From contig CANXME010002071.1 in NCBI GenBank assembly GCA_948144175.1, positions 310,001-374,000 on the forward strand: a stretch of 64,000 nt of DNA, read 5' to 3'. Below, in pieces: positions 41,601-54,200 of this stretch. Position numbers and translations under genes: made by a program. Position 1 is the first letter of the stretch. Each line of letters opens with the position of its first letter. The notes under the pieces are model-generated. The model saw only the letters and a program-made list of their open reading frames with translations, had not been told where the DNA came from and did not search any database. Source of the stretch: Closterium sp. NIES-65. Taxonomy: Eukaryota > Streptophyta > Zygnematophyceae > Desmidiales > Closteriaceae.

Positions 41601-44600
41601 CACCCTGTCTGGTCTCTACCTCCCCTCGTTCTCTACGAACTTGGTGAGTGGTGCTGACCTACAGGATGCGGGAGTCCACCAGTTCACCCCTGCTCGTCAG
41701 CGAGTGACGCACTGCACAGAGGCTAGCACAGGTCGTCACCTGGCTACGTTTACACGTCAGCCAGGTTCGAGCCTGTACACACTGACCACTGCTTCTCCTC
41801 CAGTTCCTGAGTCTGGTAGGGTCCCCTCGTCTGGTCAGGTGTTTGCTGCAGCGTCCAGGTCTGGTCCTGAGTCTGCCCCCTGTTCGTGTCGTCGCCTGTC
41901 TCACGAGACTCTCCTCTGGCACCACCGCCTGGGTCACCCCTCTCTGCTTCGGCTCAGAGGCATGGCCTCCCGTCTTCTTGTGTCTGGTCTTCCCCGTTCC
42001 CTCCCTCCCCTTCCTCAGGGCCCTGGCCATGCCTGTGTCCCTTGTGTCGAGGGGCGCCAGCGTGCTGCCCCTCACTCCTCCCAGTTTCCTCCGACAGAGG
42101 CTCCGTTGCAGACGCTTCACATGGACGTGTGGGGCCCTGCCCGCGTCCGTGGACTCGGTCACGAGCGCTACTTCCTGTTGGTGGTTGACGACTACTCGCG
42201 TTACACCACAGTCTTCCCCTTGCGCAGCAAGGGTGATGTCACTGAGGTGCTGAGCGACTGGATCCGCGCAGCTCGTCTCCAGCTCAGGCAGAGCTTTGGC
42301 TCGGACTTTCCTGTGTTGCGTCTGCACTCGTACAGGGGCGAAGAGTTCTCCTCTTGCCTTCTGCGTGCCTACTGTCGTGCGCGAGGCATCCGTCAGACCT
42401 TCACGCTTCCGGACTCACCGCAGCAAAATGGGATTGCAGAGCGCCGCATTGGCATGGTCATGGACGTCGCTCGTATGTCTATGATGCATGCGGGTGCCCC
42501 CCATTTTCTGGGGCCGTTTGCGGTCAGGTACGCGGCGCATCAGATCAACCTCCACCCCAGGGTCTCCTGGCCGAAGACCTCCCCAGCCCTGCTGTGGACG
42601 GGGAAGGTTGGCGATGCGTCGGCGTTCTGGGTCTGGGGATCTCGGGCGTTTGTCCGCGACTTGTCTGCGGACAAGCTGTCCCCTCGCGCTGCTCCCTGCG
42701 TCTTCCTGGGGTTCCCCCCCGACGCCCCTGGGTGGCAGTTCTACCACCCCACCTCTCGCTGTGTTCTGTCCTCCCAGGACGTCACGTTCGACGAGTCGGT
42801 ACCCTACTACCGCCTCTTCCCCTACCGCACTCCGTCCCTCCCCCCACCCCCGCTCTTCTTGGTACCAGGTCCCCCCCCGGTCGACCCCCTTCCCCCTCAG
42901 GGTCCTGCCCCTTCAGGTGTGTCCCAGGTAGACGCGATCGAGCCTGTCGAGGTCACTGGTGACTCTGGTGCTGCTGTGGGTGCTGAGCCTAGGGGTGCTG
43001 TGACTGGGGGTGCTGTCCCTGGGGGTGCTGAGTCTGGGGGTGCTGAGCCTGGGGGTGTTGAGCCTGGGGGTGCTGAGCCTGGGGGTGATGAGCCTGGGGG
43101 TGCTGAGCCTGAGGGTGCTGAGCCTGGGGGTGCTGAGCCTGGGGGTACTGAGACTGGAGGTGCTTCGCCTGGAGGTTCTCCGGATACTTCGTCTCGCCGA
43201 GAGCCACTCTCCCCGCAGGAGCTGCATGAGTGGTTTTCCCGGCGCTGGAGGCGTGCTGCTGGTGCTAGAGGTTCTTCGGCTGCTGAGGGTGCTACTGCCG
43301 CGCGTCCCGGAGGTGCTCGTACTGGGAGTACAGGAGCTGCTGGGCCTGCGGGTTCTACTGGAGCTGGTGCTGCTGAGCGTGTTGGCGCTGAGACTAATGG
43401 TGGCGGTCCGGCTGGCAGTGCTCCTGGTGCTGCTGGAGGTTCTGGAGCTACTGGAGGTGCTACTGGAGGTGCCGCTGGAGGTGCTACTGGGGGTTCTGGA
43501 GCTACTGAAGGTGCTGCTGGAGGTGCTACTGGAGCGGGTACTCCTGTTGGGGGTACTGGTGCTGTCCCTGCTGTTTCTGGCGTCACCTCGCGGCCCAGAC
43601 CGTACTTCGTTCCCCTCCTGAAGCAGGTTCTTGGTCTTACACCTTCTCCTGGTCCTTCTCTTCCTCCCTTAGAGGGTCCACCGCCTGTCCAGTCACAGTC
43701 ACAGCTACACCCTGCCTCCCCTTTGCCTGCTCCTTCTCCCTACACTGGTCCGACTGGAGGTCTTACTGAGCGTCGTGAGCCTGCGTCTCGTCCTGCGTCG
43801 CCTGTTCGTACTATGCGCACTAGTGGTCGCGGTTCGCGTCAGCGTCCTCCTCCTGTCCCTGGCACGCACCGGATGTCTCTGCGTTCGTCTACTGCTCCCC
43901 TGCGTGCCCCTTTGCCTTCTCCTCCTGCTTCCTCTCTTCCTGCTCTTGCCGACCCGGAGTCGGACTCTCTTCGTGCTGCCAGTCCTACTGTCACGCGTCT
44001 CCTTGCTACTGCCGTCACTGACCCTTCTTTCGAGTCTTCTGCTGCGTCTGCCCTTGTCACTGAGCTCGTCGACTTTGCTGCGCGCTGTCGTCTAGACTAC
44101 GCTGCTAGTCTTGTCGCTGAGTCTGAGTCTGCCTGTCCTCCGTCCGTCGGGGGTGAGTGTGCCCTTGGCACGGACGTCCTTGAGGACAGGCAGGAGGAGT
44201 TCCAGTGTCTGGCCGCCGCTTCACCTCATCTCGCGTCTGTACTGCTCGCCCCTCAGGGAGACCCGGATGCACTAGACATCCCGACTCCGTGCTCTTACGC
44301 CGAGGCGATAGAGGGTCCCTACTCCTCTCAGTGGGAGGCAGCTATGGATGCAGAGATGGCTTCCTGGAGGTCCATAGGCACCTACGTTGACGCTATTCCC
44401 CCTCCTGGGGCGAACATAGTCAGTGGCATGTGGATCTTCAGGGTGAAGCGGCCGCCGGTTTCTCCGCCTGTCTTCAAGGCGCGTTACGTGGCTCGTGGCT
44501 TCAGTCAGCAGCAGGGAGTTGACTACTTTCAGACCTTCTCTCCCACCCCGAAGATGACCACTCTTCGGGTACTGCTGCACGTTGCTGCTCACCGTGACTA

Positions 44601-46202
44601 CGAGCTGCAATCTCTCGACTTCAGCACTGCTTTCTTGCAGGGCAGCCTGCACGAGGAGATCTGGCTGCGTCGCCCACCTGGCTTTACTGGGTCTTTCCCT
44701 CCTGGTACCCAGTGGAGTCTCCGGCGTCCAGTCTACGGTCTCCGCCAGGCGCCACGTGAGTGGCACGACACACTGAGGACTACGCTGGCGGCACTTGGGT
44801 TTGCTCCTTCTACTGCCGACCCGTCGCTGTTTCTGCGCACCGACACCTCTCTGCCGCCGTTCTACATCCTCGTGTACGTCGACGACTTGGTCTTTGCCAT
44901 AGCTGACACTGCTGGACTCACCTACGTGAAGTCCGAGCTGCAGAAGAGACACACGTGCACTGACCTGGGTGAACTGCGCAGCTACCTTGGCTTGCAGATC
45001 ACCCGGGACAGAGCACGCCGCACCATTACCCTGACTCAGTCACACATGGTGCAGCAAGTCCTTCAGCGCTTCGGCTACACGTACTCCTTGCCTCAGGCCA
45101 CTCCTCTACCTACTCGCCACTCGCTCTCAGCTCTGCCTTCGGATGAGTCCGTAGAGTCGAGTGGCCCGTATGCAGAGCTTGTTGGCTCCCTCATGTACCT
45201 GATGACCTGCACACGACCTGACCTTGCATACCCTCTTAGCATTCTTGCACGCTATGTTGCTCCTGGGAGACACGGACCAGAGCACATGGCTGCAGCGAAG
45301 AGGGTGTTGCGCTACTTGTGCAGTACGTCGGGCATGGGGCTAGTGCTTGGAGGGCGCAGTCCAGTGGTCCTCAATGGGCACGCAGACGCTTCTTGGGCTG
45401 ACGACCAGGCTACGCAGCGGTCGTCACAGGGTTACACCTTCAGCCTTGGTTCCGGCTCTGTTTCGTGGCGGGCTACCCGCTCGTCTTCTGTCCTCGGCTC
45501 CAATTGTGAGGCTGAGATCTACGCCGGGGCTATGGCTGCCCAGGAGCTTCGCTGGCTCACCTACCTGCTGACCGACCTTGGAGAGCCGCCTCGTTCTCCT
45601 CCAGTCCTGTACGTAGACAACAAGGCCATGCTGGCCTTGTGTCGAGAGCAGCGACTGGAGCACAGGACAAAGCACATTGCTCTCCGCTACTTTCTTGCTC
45701 GTGAGCTACAGCTGCGTGGACAGTTGCGACTTGCGTACGTGGCCTCTGAGGCCAACACTGCTGATGTCTTCACCAAGGCACTTGCGCCTTGTGATCATCA
45801 GCGCTGCTGCACGCAGCTGGGTCTTGTGCCTGTCTTGCCTCACTTGCTCACTTCTTGACCTTGCTTGTACCTTCACCTATATATACTCTTGCCCTTGCTT
45901 GCTTGACTCTTGTATATCTCTGTATATGATCTTGCATGTGGACTGGCCTTCTGGCCTTTGAACTTGTGCTCGGAATGTGTGGTGACTTTGTGATCCACCC
46001 TGAGCTTTGCTTTGCTTTGCTTGACTGGTCTTGTGACCCCTTGTTCTCCCCCACTTTGCCTATGGGGGTGTGTCAGAACATTATAGCTTACTTATTTGTG
46101 TAGGCTATAGTGGGGTATCCCATAGGGGGTACAACCCAATTAGGGTTTCCTATTTGTACTCACTTCGTTCATAGTCATTTCATTCTCGTTCTATTCTTCT
46201 CA
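38669..46202 (+). mobile_element. Ty1/copia retrotransposon nested in element A
   Basis: The 3' LTR is 46071-46202 (132 bp), preceded by a polypurine-like tatgggggtg. The left LTR is shorter as seen (about 38669-38765) and is followed by the primer site tggtatcgagcagg. A 1.1-kb GC-rich leader precedes gag (from about 39887, including a long Gly-rich segment near 40690-40905). Pol follows (about 41641-45858) with the copia order GAG-pre-integrase, integrase, Pro/Gly-rich linker, reverse transcriptase (YVDDLVFAI, RQAPREWH) and RNase H. The pol part looks whole; the element as a whole seems broken in about two places. LTR and coding preservation suggest a fairly recent insertion, younger than element A. 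Confidence 0.92.
38880..39720 (+). repeat. GC-rich short-period repeats in the copia leader
   Basis: Irregular tandem units such as agccgcccgcgcgccgccct and gtgagccgccc fill the leader between the primer site and gag. Open frames over this stretch are low-complexity. Confidence 0.8.
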
Positions 46203-46850
46203 GCGAGGGGCCGCCCGCGGCTCCCCAGGGCGCCGCGACGTGAAGGCAGGGGCCGCGCGTGCTCCTCAGGGCGCCACCACGGGGCAATGAGGGGCCGCGC
46301 GCGGCTCCAGGGGTGGCGCGCGGCCCCCAGGGCGCCACCACGGGGCAGCGAGGGGCCGCGCGCGGCTCCCCAGGGCGTCGCGATGTGAAGGGTGGGGGGC
46401 CGCGCGTGCTCCCCAGGGCGCCGCGACGAGCAGGGCGGGGGCCGCGCGCGGGTTTCCAAGGTAGGAAACCGCCGCGCGCCTCAGGGTGCACAGCGGGCAG
46501 AAAACCGCCGCGCGCCCCGAGCGCACGGCGGTCAGAAAACCCGAAAAAAAAAATCGCCACGGGGAGTGCAAGAGAAGGAAGTCGCACGCCACGGGGCGTG
46601 CAACAGACAGAGTAGCAGCGGAAGTAGTTAGGTGGGCCCACAGGCCAGGAGCGTAGATGCTCTGATATCATGTGACAATCATAAGCATAGTGAGGAGCCA
46701 TAGCTAGGGTTAGCTAGCTAGGCAAGAGAGAAATGAAGAAAGGAGGCGTTTTACTAGTAGCAGTTGGAATACATATAGCAAACCCTAACAGGGTTGTACT
46801 CGCTATAGAGCACCCCACTACAGGCTAGATAATAACATTCTGACACACGT

Positions 46851-49800
46851 GACTATGCTTGTCTGGGCCTATTGCCAAGCCAGCAAGTGCATGGGAAGGT
46901 TGCGAGCATCATTGGTCATCGGCGCTCGCGAATGAAGAGCGCCCGCTGCACTTCCTCCACATGTGCGGATCCTTGCGTGTTTTGAGGCTGGAAGAGCTCG
47001 TTCCGAGTGTTTTTCTTCCATTAGGTCACGTGGGTGCGCTTGTCTGGGCCTATTGCCAAGCCAGCAAGGGCGTGGGAGGGTTGCGAGCATCATTGGTCAT
47101 CGGCGCTCGAGAATGAAGAGCGCCCACTGCACTTCCTGCACATGTGTGGATCCTTGCGCGTTTAAAGGCTAGAAGTGCTCGTTCCGAGCGTTTCTCTTCC
47201 ACCGGTTCACGTGGCTGCGCTTGTCTGGGCCTATTGCCAAGCCAGCAAGTGCGTGGGAGGGTTGTGAGCATCATTAGCTATTGGCGCTCGCGAATGAAGA
47301 GCGCCTGCTGCACTTCCTCCACATGTGCAGATCATTGCGCGTTTTGAGGCTAGAAGTGCTCATTCCGAGCGTTTTTCTTCCACCGGGTCACATAGCTGCG
47401 CTTGTCTGGGCCTTTTGCCAAGCCAACAAGGGCGTGGGAGGGTTTTGATCATCATTGGTCATCGACGCTCGCGAATGAAGAGCGCCTGCTGCACTTCCTG
47501 CACATGTTTGGATCCTTGCGCGTTTTGAGGCTAGAAGCGCTCGTTCGAAGCGTTCTACTTCCACCGGGTCATGTGGCTGCGCTTGTCTGGGCCTATTGCC
47601 AAACCAGCAAGGGCGTGGGAGGGTTGCGAGCATCATTGGTCATTGGCGCTCGCGAATGAAGAGCGCCCGCTGCACTTCCTGCATATGTGACGATCCCTTC
47701 CACGTTTTGAGGCTAGAAGCGCTCGTTGCGAGCGTTTTTCTTCCATCGGGTCACCTTGCTGCACTTCTCTAAGCCTCTTGCCAAGCCACCAAGGGCGTGG
47801 GAGGGTTGCGAGCATCATTGGTCATCGGCGCTCACGAATGAAGAGCGTTCGCTGCACTTCCTCCACATGTGCAGATCCTTGCGCGTTTTGACGCTAGAAG
47901 CGTTCGTTCCGAGAACTTTTCTTCCACCGGGTCACGTGGCTGCGCTTCTCTAAGCCTATTTCCAAGCCAGCAAGGGTGTGGGAGGGTTGCGAGCATCATT
48001 GGTCATCGGCGCTCGCAAATGAAGAGCGTCCGCTGCACTTCCTCCACATGTGCGGATCCCTTCCTTGTTTTGAGGCTAGAAACGCCCTTTCCGAGCGTTT
48101 TTCTCCCACCAGGTCTCGTGGCTGCGCTTGTCTGGGCCTATTGCCAAGCCAGCAAGGGCGTGGGAGGGTTGCCAGCATCATTTGTCATCGGGGCTCGCGA
48201 ATGAAGAGCGCCCGCTGCACTACCTCCACATGTGCGGATCATTGCGTGTTTTGAGGATGGAAACGCTCGTTCCGAGCGTTTTCCTTCCATCAGATCACGT
48301 GGCTGCACTTGTCTATGCCTATTGCCAAGCCAGCAAGGGCGTGGGAGGGTTGCGAGCATCATTGCTCATCGGCACTCGCGAATGAAGAGCGCCCGCTGCA
48401 CTTTCTCCACATGTGCGGATCATTGCGCGTTTTGAGGTTGGAAGTGCTCGTTCCGAGAGTTTTTCTTCCACCGCGTCACGTGGCTGCTCTTCTCTAGGAC
48501 TATTGCCTAGCCAGCAAGGGCGTGGGAGGGTTGCGAGCATCATTGGTCATCGGCGCTCGCGAATGAAGAGCGCCCGCTGCACTTCCTGCACATGTGCGGA
48601 TCCTTGCGCGTTTTGAGGCTAGAAGCGCTTGTTCCGAGCGTTTTTCTTCCACCTGGTCACGTGGCAGCGCTTGTCTGGACCTATTGCCAATCCAGCAAGT
48701 GCGTGGGAGGGTTGCGAGCGTCATTGCTAATCGACGCTGGCGAATGAAGAGCGCCCGCTGCACTTCCTGCACATGTGCAGATCCTTGCGCGTTTTGAGGC
48801 TTGAAGCGCTCGTTCCGAGAGTTTTTCTTCCACCGGGTCACGTGGCAGCGCTTCTCTGGGCCTATTGCCAAGCAAGCAAGGGCGTGGGAGGGTTGTGAGC
48901 ATCATTGGTCATCGGCGCTCGGGAATGAAGAGCGCCTGCTGCACTTCCTGCACATGTGCGGAACCCTTCCGCGTTTTGAGGCTAGAAACGCTCGTTCCGA
49001 GCGTTTCTCTTCCACCGGTTCACGTGGCTGCGCTTGTCTAGGCCTATTGCCAAGCCAGTAGTGCGTGGGAGGGTTGCGAGCATTATTAGCCATTGGCGCT
49101 CGCGAATGAAGAGCGCCCGCTGCACCTCCTCCACATGTGCGGATCCTTTTGTGCTTTAAGGCTAGAAGCGCTCGTTCCGAGCGTTTTTCTTCCACCACGT
49201 AGCTGCGCTTATCTGTGCCTATTGCCAAGCCAGCAAGGGCTTGGGAGGGTTGCGGGCATCATTGGTCATTGGCGCTAGCGAATGAAGAGCGCCCGCTGCA
49301 CTTCCTGCACATGTGCGGATCCCTTCCACGTTTTGAGGCTAGAAGCGCTCGTAACGAGCGTTTTTCTTCCACCGGGTCACATGGCTGCACTTGTCAAAGC
49401 CTATTGCCAAGCCAGCAAGCGCGTGGGAGGGTTGCGAGCATCATTGGTCATCGGCGCTCGCGAAGGAGGAGCGTCTGCTGCACTTCCTCTACATGTGCGG
49501 ATCCTTGCGCTTTTTTAGGCTAGAAGCGCTCGTTCCGAGCACTTTTCTTCCACCGGGCCACGTGGCTGCGCATGTCCAAGCCTATTTCCAAGCCAGCAAG
49601 GGCGTGGGAGGGTTGCGAGCATCATTGGTCATCCGCGCTCGCGAATGAAGAGCGCCCGCTGCACTTCCTGCACATGTGCGGAACCCTTCCGCATTTTGAG
49701 GCTAGAAGCGCTCGTTCCGAGCGTTTTTCTCCCACCGAGTCACTTGGCTGCGCTTGTCTGGGCCTATTGCCAAGCCAGCAACGGCGTGGGAGGGTTGCGA

Positions 49801-51250
49801 GCATCATTGGTCATCGGCGCTCGCGAATGAAGAGCGCCCGCAGCACTTCCTCTACATGTGCGGATCCTTGCGCGTTTTGAGGCTAGAAGCCCTCGTTTCG
49901 AGCGTTTTTCTTCCACCGGGTCACGTGGCTGCGCCTGTCTGGGCCTATTGCCAATCCAGCAAGTGCGTGGGAGGGTTGCGAGCATCATTGCTCATCAGCG
50001 CTCGCGAATGAAGAGCGCCCGCTGCACTTCCTCCACATGTGCGGATCCCTTCCGCGTTTTGAGGCTACAAACGCTCGTTCCGAGCGTTTTTCTCCCACCG
50101 AGTCACGTGGCTGCGCTTTTCAGGGCCTATTGCCAAGCCAGCAAGGGCGTGGGAGGGTTGCGAGCATCATTGGTCATCGGCGCTCGAGAATGAAGAGCGC
50201 CCGCTGCACTTCCTGCACATGTGCGGATCCTTGCACGTTTTGAGGCTAGAAGCGCTCGTTCCGGGCATTTTTCTTCCACCGGGTCACGTGGCTGCGCTTG
50301 ACTGGGCCTATTGCTAAGCCAGCAAAGGCGTGGGAGGGTTGCAAGCATCATTGGTCATCGGCGCTCGGGAATGAAGAGCGCCCGCTGCACTTCCTGCACA
50401 TGTGCGGATCCTTGCGCGTTTTGAGGCTAGAAGCGCTCGTTCCGAGCATTTTTCTTCCACCGGGTCACGTGGCTGCGCTTGACTGGGCCTATTGCCAAGC
50501 CAGCAAGGGTGTGGGAGGGTTGCAAGCATCATTGGTCATCGGCGCTCGGGAATGAAGAGCGCCCGCTGCACATCCTGCACATGTGCGTAACCCTTCCGCG
50601 TTTTGAGGCTAGAAGCGCTCGTTCCGAGCGTTTCTCTTCCACCGGTTCACGTGGCTGCGCTTGTCTGGGCCTATTGCCAAGCCAGCAATGCGTGGGAGGG
50701 TTGCGAGCATCATTAGCTATTGGCGCTCGCGAATGAAGAGCGCCCGCTGCACCTCCTCCACATGTGCGGATCCTTTCGTGTTTTAAGGCTAGAAGCGCTC
50801 GTTCCGAGCGTTTTTCTTCCACCACGTAGCTGCGCTGGTCTGGGCCTATTGCCTAGCCAGCAAGGGCTTGGGAGGGTTGCGGGCATCATTGGCGGTTGGC
50901 GCTCGCGAATGAAGAGCGCCCGCTGCACTTCCTGCACATGTGCGGATCCCTTCCACGTTTTGAGGCTAGAAGCGCTCGTAACGAGCGTTTTTCTTCCACC
51001 GGGTCACATGGCTGCACTTGTCAAAGCCTATTGCCAAGCCAGCAAGCGCGTTGGAGGGTTGCGAGCATCATTGGTCATCGGCGCTCGCGAATGAAGAGCG
51101 TCCGCTGCACTTCCTCCACATGTGCGGATCCTTGCGCGTTTTGAGGCTAGAAGCGCTCGTTCCAAGCACTTTTCTTCCACCGGGCCACGTGGATGCGCAT
51201 GTCTAAGCCTATTTCCAAGCCAGCAAGGGCGTGGGAGGGTTGCGAGCATC
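46851..51250 (+). repeat. 181-bp satellite, array 2 (about 24 units)
   Basis: Same unit and orientation as array 1. Exact 181-bp spacing is seen, for example, between gcctatt at 50125, 50306 and 50487. Some higher-order similarity is visible: the groups around 49000-49560 and 50640-51190 share the same unit variants, such as loss of bases in the cca[cg]gtagctgcgct region. Confidence 0.95.
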
Positions 51251-51255
51251 ATTGG

Positions 51256-54200
51256 TGTGAAGAATGAGGAATGAAGAAGAGAGGGGGTTGCACTAGCAGC
51301 AGTTGGCATACATATAGGAAACCCTAATTGGGTTGTACTCGCTATAGAGTACCCCACTGCAGGCTAGAGAATTATAACATTCTGACACACCTCCATAGCC
51401 AAAGTGGGGTGTAATCAGCTTAATGAGCAAGCAGGCATAGAGCAGGAGTTCACAATAGCGAGCAAAGCTAGAGTTAATCACAGCGGGCAAGTGAGGAGGA
51501 GGAGGAACTGTGGAGGGAGAGAAGATGGGAGGCAACGACTGAAGCTGCAGAGGCACGGGCACAGGAGCGGCTGACTCTGTGGCTACCGGACCAAGGGCGA
51601 CGGACTACTGGAGTAAGTGGCTCCGCGGCTATTGACGAGCGGCGGGAGCAACGGACCCACTGGCGACTGGTGCAACAGGCTCACTGGCTACCGAAGCAAG
51701 GGCGACGGACTACAGGCGCTGCAAGCGACACGACAGCTACCTTCGCACAACCTCCTCCAGCTGCCCCACACCCCTCGACACACACCCCCTGCTCAAACCC
51801 TAGTTCCACTCCCACAGCACCCCCTTTTCACACACCCCCTGGTGCACCCTAGGTTCACTCACACCCCACCCCTTAGCACCACTCCGTCGACTCCCACACA
51901 CCCACCCCCCACAGCGGTAGCTGCAGCAGTGGGAGACAGAGGAGGAGGAGGAGCAGGGGAGACCACACACCCGCCACCCCCTACTCGCCATCCCCAAACC
52001 CTAACACAGGGCAGGGCCGGACGACGGGTAGGGAGGTTACGGGGGGGGGGGGGGGAGGGGCCGACGCGCGGCTTCCCAGGGTGCCAAAACAGGCGGCAGA
52101 AGGGGCGACGCTCGCCCCCTCCCCCCCCCCCCCCAGGTCGCCCCTCAGGTCGCCTGTCGAGCCACGACGGGCGACTGGAAATGAGGGGGGGGGGCGGTGA
52201 ACGTGCCCGCGGTGCGCCGCGACAGGCGTCAGAGCATGGCCGGGGCGGGGCCAGGGTGGGCCCCGGAGCGTGCGTCGCGACGCTCGTCCCCCCCCCCCCC
52301 CCCAAGGTCGCCCAAGGGGCGGCGACGGGGCCGCTGGAGGCGGCGACGGGGCCGATAGGGGCGTCGACGGGGCCGCGAAGGGGCCGCGAGGGGCCTGGAA
52401 GGGCAGCGACGGGCCGCAAAGGGGCTGCGAGGGGCCTGAAAGGTCGGCGACGGGGCCGTTAGTGTGAGAGTACGACGGCTTATGCCGGCTATGCTTGCTT
52501 GCCTTTACTTTATCATGCTATTTCTAGCATAGGATAATCATATGCATGCATGAATTGCTTGATTTCCTAGGCTAGGTGCTTTCCTATATTTTATTATAGT
52601 TATAGCACCGAGCTATGTTGCGTGCACCGAATTCTGGTCTTTTCGGTTGCCACCGAATTGCCTTCTACCGAATTTGGTAAGGATCTGTTCGGGACGCTTC
52701 GCGACTCGCGGAACCTTCGCGTAACACCTGGTTACGGGGCCTCGTGTCGAGCCTATATATAGCCTCGTGTTGTACCCAGTTGATCATTCAATTCCACTCA
52801 ATTCTCATTCTCTTTTCTGAGCTCGATCCTAGATCCTCACACTTGGTAATCAGAGCCCGTTTACACGCGAAGTTCTTTCGACCGCTAAAAACCAGTCTTC
52901 GAAAAACCGCGGGGGCGACGAAGTCAAACATCGATTTTGGGTACGTAAAACCGGTTCCGTGTTTTTGCTCCCCCTCGATTCGGTTTTTCGGACGCGTTGA
53001 TGTCAGGCATGGAGGGCCAAGGCGACAACTACGCGACTACGGGCGACATCGCGAGCCTCCGCACCGACATGGAGCAGGCGCAGGCGACGCTTCGTCGACT
53101 CGAGGCTTTCTTGACAAGCCAACCAGGGTTCGCCGCCGCAGCAGCAGCGACCACAGCGACTGCAGCACCGACAACTCCAGCAGCAGTGGCGACACCGACA
53201 TTTCACGGACCAATGGCACCACTGTCGCCGAACCTCGAAGCAGCACGATCGAGGCTCCCGGAGGCGTTCGATCCAAGCGCGAAGGGATCCGACGTCCGGC
53301 GATTCGTGGCCACCCTCGAAATTTACTTCGAGGCCATTGGCTGTTCGACCCCGCAACACGACGCAGCAAGGATTCGGCTCGCAGCGACACTGTTACGTGG
53401 ACCGACTCTCGAATGGATTTACTACACCGACGTAGCCCGCGGGGAGAAAACGTGGCAGCAGTTTCGGGCAGATTTAATCGAGCGTTTCGAACCAATTAAT
53501 ACAACCTACATGGCGCGGCAGCAGATACATCGACACAAGCAATACAGTAGTGTAGCACAGTACACACAGCAGATGGAGTTACTGTTCAACCGCATCACCG
53601 ACCTGACCGAAGGCGAAAAAATCCAGGCGTACACCGAAGGGTTAAAAATGGAGATTCGGCGGCAGGTGATTGCGGCGAATTACAACAGCTACAGAGACAT
53701 CGTGCGTGCTGCCGAGCGATACGACGCGCTGACTCGAGGTCAACCCGAAACACGACGCTTCACGCCGAACCGTACATTCGGCACGAAGCGATCGGCACCC
53801 CCCACGTTCGCCGAACCGATGGATATCGACAAATACGACGCGAAGCAGCAGCCGACAAAAGGTGAATTTTGCGGCGCAGCAGGACATCAGTTTTTGTCGT
53901 GCTACAAAATGAAGAATGCACGTGCGGCATTCCGGGACGGAAACAATGGAGCACCCTCGAAGTCAAAAAACGGGAATCGCCAGTAGCCGCGGATCGACCT
54001 GGCGATCGCGTAAAGATCCGAAAAGCAGGAAAAGGCGACGACGTGACGACTTCGGAGCGGGTGAAAAAAGGAGAAAATGATGGCGCGAATTTAAAACGTC
54101 ACGACCGGCCGGCATCAGGGGAAATCGCCGAGGCGAATGGAGGCTCCGCGAAAAAAGACTCTGCACCGACCGGGAAACTCCAACCGAACACCCACGAAAG

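Larger units (their letters stand above)
38498..46845 (-). mobile_element. Non-autonomous copia-type LTR element A, with a copia element inside
   Basis: Inserted in the satellite with target duplication CACGT (38493-38497 and 46846-46850). The right LTR (46671-46845, 175 bp) is its 5' LTR on the minus strand, since a primer site of the tgatatcagagc type adjoins it. The matching left LTR covers 38498 to about 38668. Its own internal DNA visible here is a G/C-rich stretch of about 470 bp (46203-46670) without recognisable retroviral-type genes, closely related to the same part of element B. The large plus-strand copia element fills the rest. A fossil host of a later insertion. Confidence 0.8.

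Noticed and set aside
46851-51250. Repeated peptides such as MRILARFEARSARSE as a protein family
   Set aside because: They are translations of the same satellite unit, with no promoter, intron or conserved frame.
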